64,000 nt of DNA from Treponema lecithinolyticum ATCC 700332 (GTDB taxonomy: Bacteria > Spirochaetota > Spirochaetia > Treponematales > Treponemataceae), in the NCBI GenBank assembly GCA_000468055.1, contig KI260564.1, positions 55,827 to 119,826 on the forward strand, given 5' to 3'. Every line of letters starts with the position of its first letter. Position 1 is the stretch's first letter. The position numbers and the translations under genes are program-made. Under the pieces are notes generated by a model. The model made no database searches and had not been told where the DNA came from. It saw only the letters and a program-made list of their open reading frames with translations. Positions 38,438 through 46,835 of the stretch are shown here, piece by piece.

Positions 38438-39598
38438 ATGCGCAGTATTAAAGAAATTCTTATCGGCACAATGGAAAACGGCACAGAGGTTTTGAACGAA
38501 ATCGAATTTGCGCGCAAAAGCGGCAAAGATATTTTAGTGCAAAAAGAAGCGGTAAAAAACTGCCTTGCCAAACTGCATCCGGGCAAACTGGAGCTGGAAG
38601 TTTCGGATATCTATCCTGCAGCGCAGGACGCCAAAGTGTTCCGCTTTGTATCCAAAAACGGTTATCTTCCGCCCTTCGAAGCAGGACAATTCATCAACGT
38701 GTTCGTCGAAATAGACGGCGTATGCACGTCAAGACCTTACAGCATTTCGTCCTCGCCCAAACAGCGCTCGTATTACGAAATTACCGTTGCAGCTGTCCCC
38801 AAGGGCTTTGTATCCGCCTACTTTTTAAAAAAAGTAAAAAAGGGCGACAGCTTTACCGTTACTTCCCCGTCCGGACGTTTCCACTACAACCCGGTGTTTC
38901 ATTCAAAAAAGTCCGTGTTTTTAGCCGGTGGAAGCGGTATTACTCCGTTTATGAGTATGACGCGCGAAGTGCTCGAAAGCGGCGAAGACAGAGAAATCTT
39001 TTTGATTTACGGCAACCGCACGGAAAAATCATCTTCGTACCACGAAGAATTGAGCGCTTTCGCCAAAACGTACCCGAACTTTCACTACCAGCTTGTTATT
39101 TCCGACGATAAGGCATACAAGGGTAAAAAAGGGTTTATCGATGCAAAATGCATAAAAAGTTTTGTTAAGCAAACGGACGATGCGACATTTTACTTGTGCG
39201 GCCCGCATATTATGACCGACTTTTGTACCAAGGCGCTTGAAGAACTGCACGTTAAGCCCAAAAACATCCGGCGCGAAATGTTCGGAAGCCGCCAAGACAT
39301 TCAAAACGAACCGTTTTGGCCGGAAAATTTAAGCGGTAAAGAAAACTTTAAAATTTCAGTCGGCGGCAAAACATTCGAAGGAAAGTCGAGCGAATCGCTG
39401 CTTACGAGCCTCGAAAGAGCCGGCGTACGGGTAAACGTGTGCTGCCGAAGCGGAGAATGCAGTTTGTGCCGCGTTAAGCTGGAAAACGGAAAGGTTTTTA
39501 TGCCGCGCGGCGCTTTGCTGCGCTATGCGGACGAAAAGTTCGGCTATATTCATTCGTGCAAAGCCTATCCGATATCGGATGTACGGCTGTCTTTTTAA
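38438..39598 (+). CDS. flavin reductase with C-terminal 2Fe-2S ferredoxin domain
   Basis: A 386-residue electron-transfer protein. Residues about 50-155 bind flavin (RPYS at 99-102), 155-275 bind NAD(P)H (GGSGITPF at 164-171, FYLCGP at 251-256), and 300-386 form a plant-type ferredoxin with ligands C336-x4-C341-x2-C344-x29-C374. The layout matches oxygenase and desaturase reductases. An extra N-terminal segment (1-48) precedes the flavin domain. It most likely feeds electrons from NAD(P)H to the flavoenzyme upstream or to the membrane partners. Confidence 0.92.
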   Translation: MRSIKEILIGTMENGTEVLNEIEFARKSGKDILVQKEAVKNCLAKLHPGKLELEVSDIYPAAQDAKVFRFVSKNGYLPPFEAGQFINVFVEIDGVCTSRPYSISSSPKQRSYYEITVAAVPKGFVSAYFLKKVKKGDSFTVTSPSGRFHYNPVFHSKKSVFLAGGSGITPFMSMTREVLESGEDREIFLIYGNRTEKSSSYHEELSAFAKTYPNFHYQLVISDDKAYKGKKGFIDAKCIKSFVKQTDDATFYLCGPHIMTDFCTKALEELHVKPKNIRREMFGSRQDIQNEPFWPENLSGKENFKISVGGKTFEGKSSESLLTSLERAGVRVNVCCRSGECSLCRVKLENGKVFMPRGALLRYADEKFGYIHSCKAYPISDVRLSF

Positions 39599-39623
39599 TT
39601 TTTTATTAGGATAGGAGATAATT

Positions 39624-40559
39624 ATGTTCTTTTTTGCAAATTATACGTGGCAAAATGTTTTAATCGGTTTGGCGGTTCTTGCAGGGCTTATACTGGTAAA
39701 CGACCTTACGCGACGCAGTAAATGGCTTTCCCTAGCCGTATACATTGTGCTGCCGCTCGTCCTAACCTTTACCGTATGGCCTAAAACGGCGGTACGCGGC
39801 AACGGCGATTGGTTTCCCGTCGTTAAAACGTACTCGGCGCTCGCAGGCGTTATCGGCTTTATGGCAATCCGCTACATAAAAGGCGCGGATACAAAAAAAT
39901 GGCTGTTGTTGTTTCCCTGTTTGATTTTATCGGTTAATATTGCCGAAGCCGTGTACCGCGACTTTGAAGTGTACTTTGCCTACCGCGGTCAAGCCGTTAT
40001 GAACAGTGTAGACGGTTTATTTATGCAAGGCGGCATTTGGAACGTTTTGAATGCGATTGCCGGCATTGTGCTGATTATAACGCTGACCGGCGTATTCGGC
40101 ATAAAGGTTGCAAAGACAAAGTCAAAAGATATGATTTGGCCCGACCAATTGTGGTTTTGGATTATCGCATACGATTTATGGAACTTGTCTTATTGCTACA
40201 ACTGCATTTCGACGCGCTCGATGTATGCCGGCTTTATCCTGCTTTTATCGTGCACGATCAGCGAATTTGTTCTAAAAAAAGGCGCGTGGCTTCAGCATCG
40301 CGCTCAAACGCTGGCTTTGTGGGCAATGTTTTCCATTACTTTTTCAAGCTATGCAAAATCGCCGCTGTTTTCCATAACGTCGAGTTACAAGCCGGCAGCA
40401 CTGCTCGTTATCAGTTTGCTGTCGATCGGCTCAAACCTTGCAGTTTTTGCATACGAAATCGCGCACATTGCCAAAACAAAGCGCAACCCGATTACGCAGG
40501 ATTTGTACATCGACTTAAAATCCTACAAAACGGTATTGCAAGACAATAACCTCGTCTGA
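39624..40559 (+). CDS. multi-spanning membrane protein of the redox cassette (second paralogue)
   Basis: A 311-residue protein with about nine hydrophobic helices. DQLWFWIIAYDLWNLSYCYN near residue 171 is its best landmark and is shared in part with the 283-residue protein at 36025. The cluster YCYNCIS adds two Cys in or near the membrane face. GGAGAT precedes the ATG. It closes the cassette; plsC follows after its own -10 box. Function unknown. Confidence 0.8.
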   Translation: MFFFANYTWQNVLIGLAVLAGLILVNDLTRRSKWLSLAVYIVLPLVLTFTVWPKTAVRGNGDWFPVVKTYSALAGVIGFMAIRYIKGADTKKWLLLFPCLILSVNIAEAVYRDFEVYFAYRGQAVMNSVDGLFMQGGIWNVLNAIAGIVLIITLTGVFGIKVAKTKSKDMIWPDQLWFWIIAYDLWNLSYCYNCISTRSMYAGFILLLSCTISEFVLKKGAWLQHRAQTLALWAMFSITFSSYAKSPLFSITSSYKPAALLVISLLSIGSNLAVFAYEIAHIAKTKRNPITQDLYIDLKSYKTVLQDNNLV

Positions 40560-40585
40560 CGCTATACTTTTCCGCGAAAAGCGTA

Positions 40586-40591
40586 TATACT
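40586..40591 (+). promoter_or_regulatory. -10 box of plsC, predicted leaderless
   Basis: TATACT ends seven bases before the plsC ATG at 40599. No good -35 is found at 16-18 bases upstream and there is no Shine-Dalgarno sequence, so this is the weakest member of the leaderless set. Confidence 0.35.
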
Positions 40592-40598
40592 TTGTATT

Positions 40599-41333
40599 AT
40601 GTTACACACAATCATAGCTTTTATACGCTTTATCGCCTATCTTATCGGATCAAAAAAACACTTAAAACTCGTAAAACAACTCGATTGTGAAGGAAAAATT
40701 GCCGAGCGCGATGCTTTGATTAAAGAAAAAGTTGCCGAATGGACAAAGCTGGTTATAGGTTTAACCGGCAGCACGGTTGAAGTAAGGGGAATTGAAAACA
40801 TTCCGCAAAACGGCACCTTCGTTATGATAGGTAATCACCAAGGCAATATGGACATTCCGCTTCTTTTAGGTTATGTTCCCAAAAGTATTGCTTTTATCTC
40901 AAAAATCGAAATTTTAAAAGTGCCGATTTTATCCGATTGGATGAAATACATGCAGTGCGTATTTATCGACCGTAAAGACAGACGCCAATCGGTCGAAGCT
41001 ATGGCTCAAGCGGTAAAAACCGTAGAACGCGGCTATCCGCTCGTTATTTTTCCCGAAGGCACCAGAAGCCGCGGCGGTCCCGTTGCCGAGTTCAAACCGG
41101 GAAGTTTTAAGCTCGCCTACCGTTCCAGTGCTTTGATTGTTCCCTTTACCATTGACGGCACGTGGCATTTACTGGAAGAAAAAGGACAAATTAAAGGTGC
41201 ACCCGTTACGTTGACCATTCACCCTGCCGTGTCGACTGCCGGTCTCGGACGTGAAGAACAAGCAGAGCTTCCCGAACGCATACGGCAAACGGTTGCAAGC
41301 GCTTTACCGAAAGAACACTTGCGCAAAACTTAA
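40599..41333 (+). CDS. plsC: 1-acyl-sn-glycerol-3-phosphate acyltransferase
   Basis: A 244-residue acyltransferase. The catalytic HX4D motif is NHQGNMD near residue 78, and the substrate-binding motif is FPEGTRSRGG near 151. It adds the second acyl chain in phosphatidic acid synthesis. An N-terminal hydrophobic stretch (residues 1-18) associates it with the membrane. It follows the redox cassette by 39 bases, so read-through from that promoter is possible and would link the cassette to lipid metabolism. A strong terminator follows. Confidence 0.92.
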   Translation: MLHTIIAFIRFIAYLIGSKKHLKLVKQLDCEGKIAERDALIKEKVAEWTKLVIGLTGSTVEVRGIENIPQNGTFVMIGNHQGNMDIPLLLGYVPKSIAFISKIEILKVPILSDWMKYMQCVFIDRKDRRQSVEAMAQAVKTVERGYPLVIFPEGTRSRGGPVAEFKPGSFKLAYRSSALIVPFTIDGTWHLLEEKGQIKGAPVTLTIHPAVSTAGLGREEQAELPERIRQTVASALPKEHLRKT

Positions 41334-41361
41334 GCACGCAAGTGAACATAATAACGCATAA

Positions 41362-41388
41362 AAAAGCCCGCAAGTTATGCGGGCTTTT
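41362..41388. terminator. bidirectional intrinsic terminator
   Basis: AAAAGCCCGC (41362-41371) pairs perfectly with GCGGGCTTTT (41379-41388) around a seven-base loop. The A-run and T-run allow it to stop transcription from plsC on the plus strand and from the lipoprotein operon on the minus strand. Confidence 0.9.
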
Positions 41389-41399
41389 AAACAAGATTT

Positions 41400-42959
41400 T
41401 TACTTTTTATTTTTCCATTCAACGTCAAAGGAAAGTTCCATATCACCCCAGCCGGCTTTTTTGAAAACACCGACCCAGTCCCAAATATAGGCTGAAATAC
41501 CGATTTTCATTGTAGATTTTTTTCCGTTTTGAACTTCGTTCATCGCTACGGATGTTACTTTCCATTCGCCGTCCCCGTCGGAATAATGCTGTACCGAATT
41601 TCCCGTTATATTCCACGCTTCAGTTACGTTATCGTAAGAAACGGTAAACAGCGGTTTTTCGTGTTTTATGATTACATCGTCCGAATTGCCTGCCAGAGGA
41701 TCAACTTCCCAAATATCGGCGCTTATAGTAATGGAATGACTGCCTTCTGCAGGTTTTTCTATTTCCTGTAAATAATTACCTGCCAACTCTTTTTGAGTAC
41801 CGACATTTATAGACAGTTTTTTTCCGTTGTTTGTTGCAAAGGTATACCATTCCTCATTGTTATAGCGCGCTTTAAGTTCGTATTTAAATTCTGCTTGGTT
41901 GGAACTGCCTCCTAGAGGATAATCACCGCCGACATCTTTTATGGAAATATTTTTAAGTGCAATATTTGATATTTGTATAGCCGGTTTTTGAGCATCTCCT
42001 ACATATCCCAAGTACGGCGATTTTCCGGTAAAAGCCGGATCGTAATTGCCGTTTGCCAAATTACCTTTATAGGTATCGCTCATATAAAAAGAACCGTCTT
42101 CGGCTATGTACCCTGCAGGATCGTATTCGTAAAAACGGTATTTTTTTCCGCCGGGTCCTGTAGATACCGCATCCACAGGCGCCCATTTAGTCGGCACTTG
42201 ATTGCCGGCAACGGATTTAAATTGAATGGGTTTTGCAAAAGCGAATACCAATTTTGCATAAGTGTCGACGGCAACGATGTAATTATCCAGCCATACAATC
42301 CCGCCGCCTTTACCGGTAAAGCGATAAAATATAAAACGCTTCATTCGCGCTTCTTTTGTACCGGTAGGTTTTCCGTCTTTGCCGTACACTTCGTATTCTT
42401 CGTTTGTATACAAATTAAACGGATTTTTACCGCAATAACGGTAATAAGTCATAGAACTTATGCTATTGCCTCCGGCGGAAGCGCTTTCGTTGCCGTCGCC
42501 GTATTGCTGACGTTCCGGATTTCCGCTTTCGGGAGCGGCTTTCCATTCAATTTCGCCGTCGTATTTGGGTTCGGGTACGTTGCTTGCCGAAAAATTGCTG
42601 CGGAATTTCCATGTACTGAATTTTTCAGTAGAAAAGGTTGCAAAGGGAAAGCCGTCCGAAGCGTTCAGTTTAGCGGCAAGCTGTGTATGCACGGTGGTGT
42701 CGCCTTTAGGTTCGGCTATAAAGCCGTCCGGCAATAGAACTGAAAACATACTGATTTTTCCCGGATCAAGGGGTTGCTCGGGAGGAATAGGATCTCCTCC
42801 TCCCCAATCGGGTGGCTGCGAACCGCCGCCTTCGTTTGCTGCTCTGTTTTGCTGCTGCACATAGTACGGTGATAAAAAAGGAGCTGTACAAGCAGCGCAT
42901 ACAAAACATATTAGTGCAAGAGCGTAAAATCCGTAGTTATTCTTGCCAACCGATTTCAT
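41400..42959 (-). CDS. large lipoprotein, tandem paralogue 2
   Basis: A 519-residue lipoprotein; the signal peptide ends CAAC (Cys24), a relaxed spirochaetal lipobox with Cys at -3. YVQQQNRAANEGG follows the anchor. The middle shares strong blocks with the neighbour at 42937: MKRFIFYRFTGKGGG, then AVDTYAKLVFAF and QVPTKWAPVD. The C-terminal third differs from the neighbour and is beta-rich. Likely a surface or outer-membrane-associated lipoprotein. The start codon overlaps the end of the upstream paralogue by 23 bases. Third gene of the operon begun by the OMP gene. Confidence 0.85.
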   Translation of the reverse strand: MKSVGKNNYGFYALALICFVCAACTAPFLSPYYVQQQNRAANEGGGSQPPDWGGGDPIPPEQPLDPGKISMFSVLLPDGFIAEPKGDTTVHTQLAAKLNASDGFPFATFSTEKFSTWKFRSNFSASNVPEPKYDGEIEWKAAPESGNPERQQYGDGNESASAGGNSISSMTYYRYCGKNPFNLYTNEEYEVYGKDGKPTGTKEARMKRFIFYRFTGKGGGIVWLDNYIVAVDTYAKLVFAFAKPIQFKSVAGNQVPTKWAPVDAVSTGPGGKKYRFYEYDPAGYIAEDGSFYMSDTYKGNLANGNYDPAFTGKSPYLGYVGDAQKPAIQISNIALKNISIKDVGGDYPLGGSSNQAEFKYELKARYNNEEWYTFATNNGKKLSINVGTQKELAGNYLQEIEKPAEGSHSITISADIWEVDPLAGNSDDVIIKHEKPLFTVSYDNVTEAWNITGNSVQHYSDGDGEWKVTSVAMNEVQNGKKSTMKIGISAYIWDWVGVFKKAGWGDMELSFDVEWKNKK

Positions 42960-44526
42960 AACACAACTCCATCTGCCCGTTATGGTTATTTTTCGCTACG
43001 GGAAAAGTAACCGGCACAATAATTTTAAACAATTTTTTTTCTCCGGAAGCAAGTGTAAAATCATTATCCAGCACAACCGCTCTTCCGTCAGGTACAGTTA
43101 TATCATTTTTGTCAAAAAGTTTCCAGCACCGATCGGTATGATTATAAGTAAAACGGATTAAAGGCTTGCCGTACCGCGTCACTGCATGTTCGAGCGGAAA
43201 ACCTATAAAACCGGGTATAACCATTCTCGGCTTTCGTATAATTTCACTGTCCAATTCGATTACATGCGGTCCTTTTACGCCTTTAAATCGGTACGCACGG
43301 CTGCTGTCTTGACTAAAATCTTTTTGCGCTCCGACATCCAATTCTTTACCTTTTTCTTCGTTTTGTTGCGCAAGGGAATCCAAGTCGGGGCTGCTGAAAT
43401 TTCCGCTGTATGCACGCGAACGTATATCCCAAGTAAAGCTTTGAATTCTGGGGTTTCCGTCGGCATCTTTATCGTAGTTGTCTATTGCCGAAACGTTTTT
43501 AAAGTATATTGCCGTTACGGTTAAAGTACCTGTAAGCGCAGGAGTTTGTACGATAGTTCCCGCACAATAAGCATAGGGAGATTTTCCGGTAAAAACGGGA
43601 TCGTAGTGTTTGTTTTTGGAATTGGTTTTATACGTTTCGGTTAATACAAAAGAGCCGTCTTCTTTGACATATCCGACAGGATCATATTCGTAAAAACGGT
43701 AACGTACTCTTCCGGTTATCGCATCTTTAGGACCTTCGCACACAGTGTCTACCGGCGCCCATTGAGTGGGAACTTGTTCTTTTTGTACCGTTTTAAAGCG
43801 GATAGGTTTTCCGAAAGTGAATATCAGCTTTGAATACGTATCGACGGCTACCAAACAATTATCGAGCGCTACAAGTCCGCCGCCTTTACCGGTAAAACGG
43901 TAAAATACAAAGCGTTTCATAAGCGGTTCGCTTTGTTCGGATAATTCGCCGTCTTCGGTATATATTTTGTACATTTCGTTTTGATACAAACTGTAGGGAT
44001 TTATACCGTAGTAACGGAAATATTTCATTTCGGTTATCGGGTTTTTACCGTTTTCTTCGGTAAGCGCCGATGAATCCGCTCCCAGATAATATTGTTCCGA
44101 TCCGATTTTTCCCTGCCACTCAACCGTTCCGCTGTACTTCATAAAAGAAACATTGTATTCGAATGTACTTTCGAGTTTCCAATCCGTAAACAAAGTGTCT
44201 GAAAATGCGGGGAATTCGGTAATTCCCATATCAAGAGCGGCAAGTTTCTCGCTTACAAAACGGTGTGCTTTATCGCCTGCGGCATTGTTTTTTTCTTTCG
44301 GTTCTATTATAACACCGCCCTGCCGTATAACCGAAAACATATTAAAAGAGCCTTCCGGCAATACGGGTACAGGAATATCGGCATTTCCCCAATCTTCGGG
44401 TTTATTTTGAAATGCCGAACGGTTTTGCTGTTGTATGTAATATGGGTTAAAGGGCGCCGAACATGCGGCGCACACAAAGCATAACAGCAACAACAGCGTA
44501 CTTTTTTTTATTGATATACGCTTCAT
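42937..44526 (-). CDS. large lipoprotein, tandem paralogue 1
   Basis: A 529-residue lipoprotein with a signal peptide ending CAAC (Cys22) and then SAPFNPYYIQQQNRS, nearly the same as the paralogue downstream. Shared internal blocks are MKRFVFYRFTGKGGG, AVDTYSKLIFTF and VPTQWAPVD. The tail diverges. AAAGGA lies 11 bases before the ATG. The pair looks like an old gene duplication with the C-terminal third free to change, as expected for exposed proteins. No named family is recognised. Confidence 0.85.
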   Translation of the reverse strand: MKRISIKKSTLLLLLCFVCAACSAPFNPYYIQQQNRSAFQNKPEDWGNADIPVPVLPEGSFNMFSVIRQGGVIIEPKEKNNAAGDKAHRFVSEKLAALDMGITEFPAFSDTLFTDWKLESTFEYNVSFMKYSGTVEWQGKIGSEQYYLGADSSALTEENGKNPITEMKYFRYYGINPYSLYQNEMYKIYTEDGELSEQSEPLMKRFVFYRFTGKGGGLVALDNCLVAVDTYSKLIFTFGKPIRFKTVQKEQVPTQWAPVDTVCEGPKDAITGRVRYRFYEYDPVGYVKEDGSFVLTETYKTNSKNKHYDPVFTGKSPYAYCAGTIVQTPALTGTLTVTAIYFKNVSAIDNYDKDADGNPRIQSFTWDIRSRAYSGNFSSPDLDSLAQQNEEKGKELDVGAQKDFSQDSSRAYRFKGVKGPHVIELDSEIIRKPRMVIPGFIGFPLEHAVTRYGKPLIRFTYNHTDRCWKLFDKNDITVPDGRAVVLDNDFTLASGEKKLFKIIVPVTFPVAKNNHNGQMELCYEIGWQE

Positions 44527-44538
44527 CGCTTTGTTCCT

Positions 44539-45348
44539 TTACAGTTTAAATGCAAACCCGACGCTAAGACCGAAGTCCAGCGAATTAAGCCAATAGTCGG
44601 GAACCGGATCGTTTAAATTAGCTTGTTTTGCAAGGTCGCCGGGTGCGGTTAAATATTTCGGGCGATATATATTATAACGCGTATACCAACCCAATATAAT
44701 ATCGGTTGTATTTACAATCGGAATATTGTATTCAATTAAACCTTTAACCGAAGCCATAAGAGGGTTCATTTTTTTCATCATTTCTTCGGTTATAATTATT
44801 TCCCCGACTTTAGTGTCCAAACTGGGATCGGAAAAATAATATAAATACGACGGTCTTGTATCGGCTATCATACGACCGCCGATGCCCAAGCCGAGCGCAA
44901 GGCGGTTACTAAAAAAATACGCTTTACCCGTTACACCGAAATTAACGACAGGCATAAAATTAATGCTTATAAAAGTATCCACTTTGCCAGTTCCGGTATC
45001 CGCTGTAATTTTTTGCGCGGTATTGCCCTGCCCTACACCCAAGCAGGCAAAAGCTCCTACGCCGCTAAACGGATGATTTTTAGGCAAACCGAAAAATCGG
45101 TTGCTTGAAAATACATAACCGCCTTCAACTTCACCGCTCATAAGCAAACCGCTCATTATACCGGTCATTTTTTCGGCTTTGGGGTTAAGCTTTTTTAAGC
45201 TTTCATCGGAAATAAAGGGTGTGGTAAGAGCGCCGCCGAAATCGGCACGCAAATACAACAACGGCCCGTTTTCAAAAGCAACGAGCGAAGACAAGGTCAA
45301 AAGACCTGCAAAAACGGTGATAACACCTTTAAAACGTAACTTTTTCAT
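44539..45348 (-). CDS. outer-membrane beta-barrel protein (putative)
   Basis: A 269-residue protein with a signal peptide (hydrophobic core at residues 9-24, cleavage near LVAFE). The mature part alternates short amphipathic strands with turns: RADFGGALTTPF, NFGVTGKAYFFSNRLALGLGIGG and a final LDFGLSVGFAFKL. This is the pattern of a small porin-like barrel, though it ends in Leu rather than the usual Phe. It is first in a three-gene operon with two lipoproteins. Confidence 0.7.
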   Translation of the reverse strand: MKKLRFKGVITVFAGLLTLSSLVAFENGPLLYLRADFGGALTTPFISDESLKKLNPKAEKMTGIMSGLLMSGEVEGGYVFSSNRFFGLPKNHPFSGVGAFACLGVGQGNTAQKITADTGTGKVDTFISINFMPVVNFGVTGKAYFFSNRLALGLGIGGRMIADTRPSYLYYFSDPSLDTKVGEIIITEEMMKKMNPLMASVKGLIEYNIPIVNTTDIILGWYTRYNIYRPKYLTAPGDLAKQANLNDPVPDYWLNSLDFGLSVGFAFKL

Positions 45349-45354
45349 AGCCGT

Positions 45355-45383
45355 ATCTTATCCCAATACCGAACAATTGTCAA
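45355..45383 (-). promoter_or_regulatory. promoter of the OMP-lipoprotein operon, predicted leaderless
   Basis: On the minus strand consensus TTGACA (45383-45378), 17 bases, TAAGAT (45360-45355), then six bases to the ATG (45348). With a normal start point, the A of ATG is +1. Confidence 0.65.
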
Positions 45384-45437
45384 GCGTAATGTACAAAATT
45401 ATACAAAAATATATTAATTTGTTTGATTTTATTTGCT

Positions 45438-46169
45438 TTATCTATCGCTTTGCTTACTGTTTTCAGCCCCTATTGTTTCCCACGCTTTATGAGCCGCAGC
45501 TTGTTCGGCTTCTTTTTTGCTTTTACCCTGAGCCGGTCCGTACACCGCTTCGCCTAAATGCACGTTTACCCAAAATACTTGGTCATGATCCGGTCCCGTT
45601 TTTTTTACCAATTCGTAGCGGGGACATTTTTTACTTTGTTTTTGGTAAAATTCCTGCAAAAGGGTTTTATAATCTTTTTGATGACGGTTTTCGCGTACTT
45701 TTTCGATTTGCGGAACAAGCAGTTTTAAAATCAACTTTTCTGCAGCTTTAATCCCCGAATCAAGGTAATAGGCGCCGAATACCGCTTCCATAGCGTCAGC
45801 TAAAATCGCTTTTTTAGTTCTGCCGCCGGAATGTTCTTCTCCCTTTCCCAAACGTAAACAGTTTTCCGCACCTATTTCCAATGCAATTTCTGAAAGGGAC
45901 AGCTCCGACACGGCAAAAGATTTGATTCTGGTCAATTCGCCTTCGGGAAAATCTGAAAACGTAGTGTATAAATAAGAGGCAGTTACCATGCCAAGTACGG
46001 AATCGCCTAAAAATTCAAGGCGTTCATTATTGCACGAAGTGCAATCGGTTTCGTTGGAAAATGAACGGTGGTGAAAAGCGGTATCTAAAAGGTTTTGATT
46101 TTTAAACTTTATACCCAGCCGTTTTTGAAAATTATTAAGCAAAACTTTGCGCCGGGAAGAAAGGGACAT
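45438..46169 (-). CDS. rnc: ribonuclease III
   Basis: A 243-residue double-strand-specific RNase. The signature NNERLEFLGDSVLGMV near residue 38 holds the catalytic Glu and Asp, DAMEAVFGAYYLD near 112 holds the second acidic pair, and a dsRNA-binding domain (about 155-230) ends with SKKEAEQAAAHKAWE. The ATG at 46169 is preferred; a GTG at 46193 would add eight residues and also lacks a ribosome-binding site. A terminator stands between it and acpP, so it must use its own weak promoter or read-through. Confidence 0.93.
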   Translation of the reverse strand: MSLSSRRKVLLNNFQKRLGIKFKNQNLLDTAFHHRSFSNETDCTSCNNERLEFLGDSVLGMVTASYLYTTFSDFPEGELTRIKSFAVSELSLSEIALEIGAENCLRLGKGEEHSGGRTKKAILADAMEAVFGAYYLDSGIKAAEKLILKLLVPQIEKVRENRHQKDYKTLLQEFYQKQSKKCPRYELVKKTGPDHDQVFWVNVHLGEAVYGPAQGKSKKEAEQAAAHKAWETIGAENSKQSDR

Positions 46170-46208
46170 ATCGGTTTTAAAGAAACGGAACACCGTAGAA
46201 AAAAATAT

Positions 46209-46252
46209 CCCGAAAAAAAACTTCAGGCGCGAATGCCGCAGTTTTTTTCGGG
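46209..46252 (-). terminator. intrinsic terminator between acpP and rnc
   Basis: On the minus strand CCCGAAAAAAA pairs with TTTTTTTCGGG across a loop of about 20 bases, followed by ATATTTTTTTC. It should end rpmF-acpP transcripts. The long A-U stem could also be an RNase III target just ahead of rnc. Confidence 0.75.
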
Positions 46253-46269
46253 ACTTTAAAAACGCAGTA

Positions 46270-46506
46270 TTAAGCCTGCTGTGATTTTATGAATTCGTAA
46301 GCATCGCGGACGGTTTCAAATTCGTTTGCTTTTTCGTCGGGAACGCTTACACCCAATTCTTCTTCAATGGCATATACCAATTCATAAGTATCGAGGCTGT
46401 CTGCGCCGAGGTCTTGGCGGAACGAAGCGTCCATAGTTACTTTGGATTCTTCAATTTCCAGTTTGTCGGCAATCAGTTTTTGCATTTTGCTGAATAATTC
46501 ATCCAT
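46270..46506 (-). CDS. acpP: acyl carrier protein
   Basis: A 78-residue acidic ACP. The phosphopantetheine Ser is S37 in the DLGADSLDTYELV motif. It carries acyl chains in type II fatty acid synthesis. It lies 15 bases after rpmF and has GGGAG at good spacing, so the two are co-transcribed, a common bacterial pairing of L32 with lipid genes. Confidence 0.97.
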   Translation of the reverse strand: MDELFSKMQKLIADKLEIEESKVTMDASFRQDLGADSLDTYELVYAIEEELGVSVPDEKANEFETVRDAYEFIKSQQA

Positions 46507-46521
46507 TCTCTAAACTCCCTG

Positions 46522-46710
46522 TCAGCCGTTGCTTTCCGGCGTAATTATTTGTCTGCCGCGGTAAAATCCGCATTTGGGACATACGCGGTGCAGCATTACT
46601 AAATTTCCGCAATTGGCGCACTCTACAAGATGGGGGGCATTTAATCTCATGTTTATTCCCCGGCGTCTTCTGGTACGCGCCTTCGATGTTTTTGCTCGTG
46701 GTACTGCCAT
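46522..46710 (-). CDS. rpmF: 50S ribosomal protein L32
   Basis: A 62-residue L32 starting MAVPRAKTSKARTRRRRG. It keeps the zinc-binding CANC and CPKC pairs (CANCGNLVMLHRVCPKCG). AGAGAGG precedes the ATG. Two promoters lie upstream. It heads the rpmF-acpP unit. Confidence 0.97.
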   Translation of the reverse strand: MAVPRAKTSKARTRRRRGINMRLNAPHLVECANCGNLVMLHRVCPKCGFYRGRQIITPESNG

Positions 46711-46736
46711 TATTAACCTCTCTAAAAATATATGCG

Positions 46737-46765
46737 ATTATATCCGAAATAATATCTTATGGCAA
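46737..46765 (-). promoter_or_regulatory. proximal promoter of rpmF-acpP
   Basis: On the minus strand TTGCCA (46765-46760), 17 bases, TATAAT (46742-46737). The start point would be about 20 bases before the rpmF ATG, leaving room for its Shine-Dalgarno sequence. Confidence 0.6.
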
Positions 46766-46782
46766 GTCCATAACGAAAAAAC

Positions 46783-46810
46783 AGTATAACATTTTATGAT
46801 TTTTTGTCAA
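46783..46810 (-). promoter_or_regulatory. distal promoter of rpmF-acpP
   Basis: On the minus strand consensus TTGACA (46810-46805), 16 bases, TATACT (46788-46783). In tandem with the proximal promoter about 45 bases downstream. Confidence 0.6.
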
Positions 46811-46835
46811 CTACCTTTATGCTCTTATACAAAAT

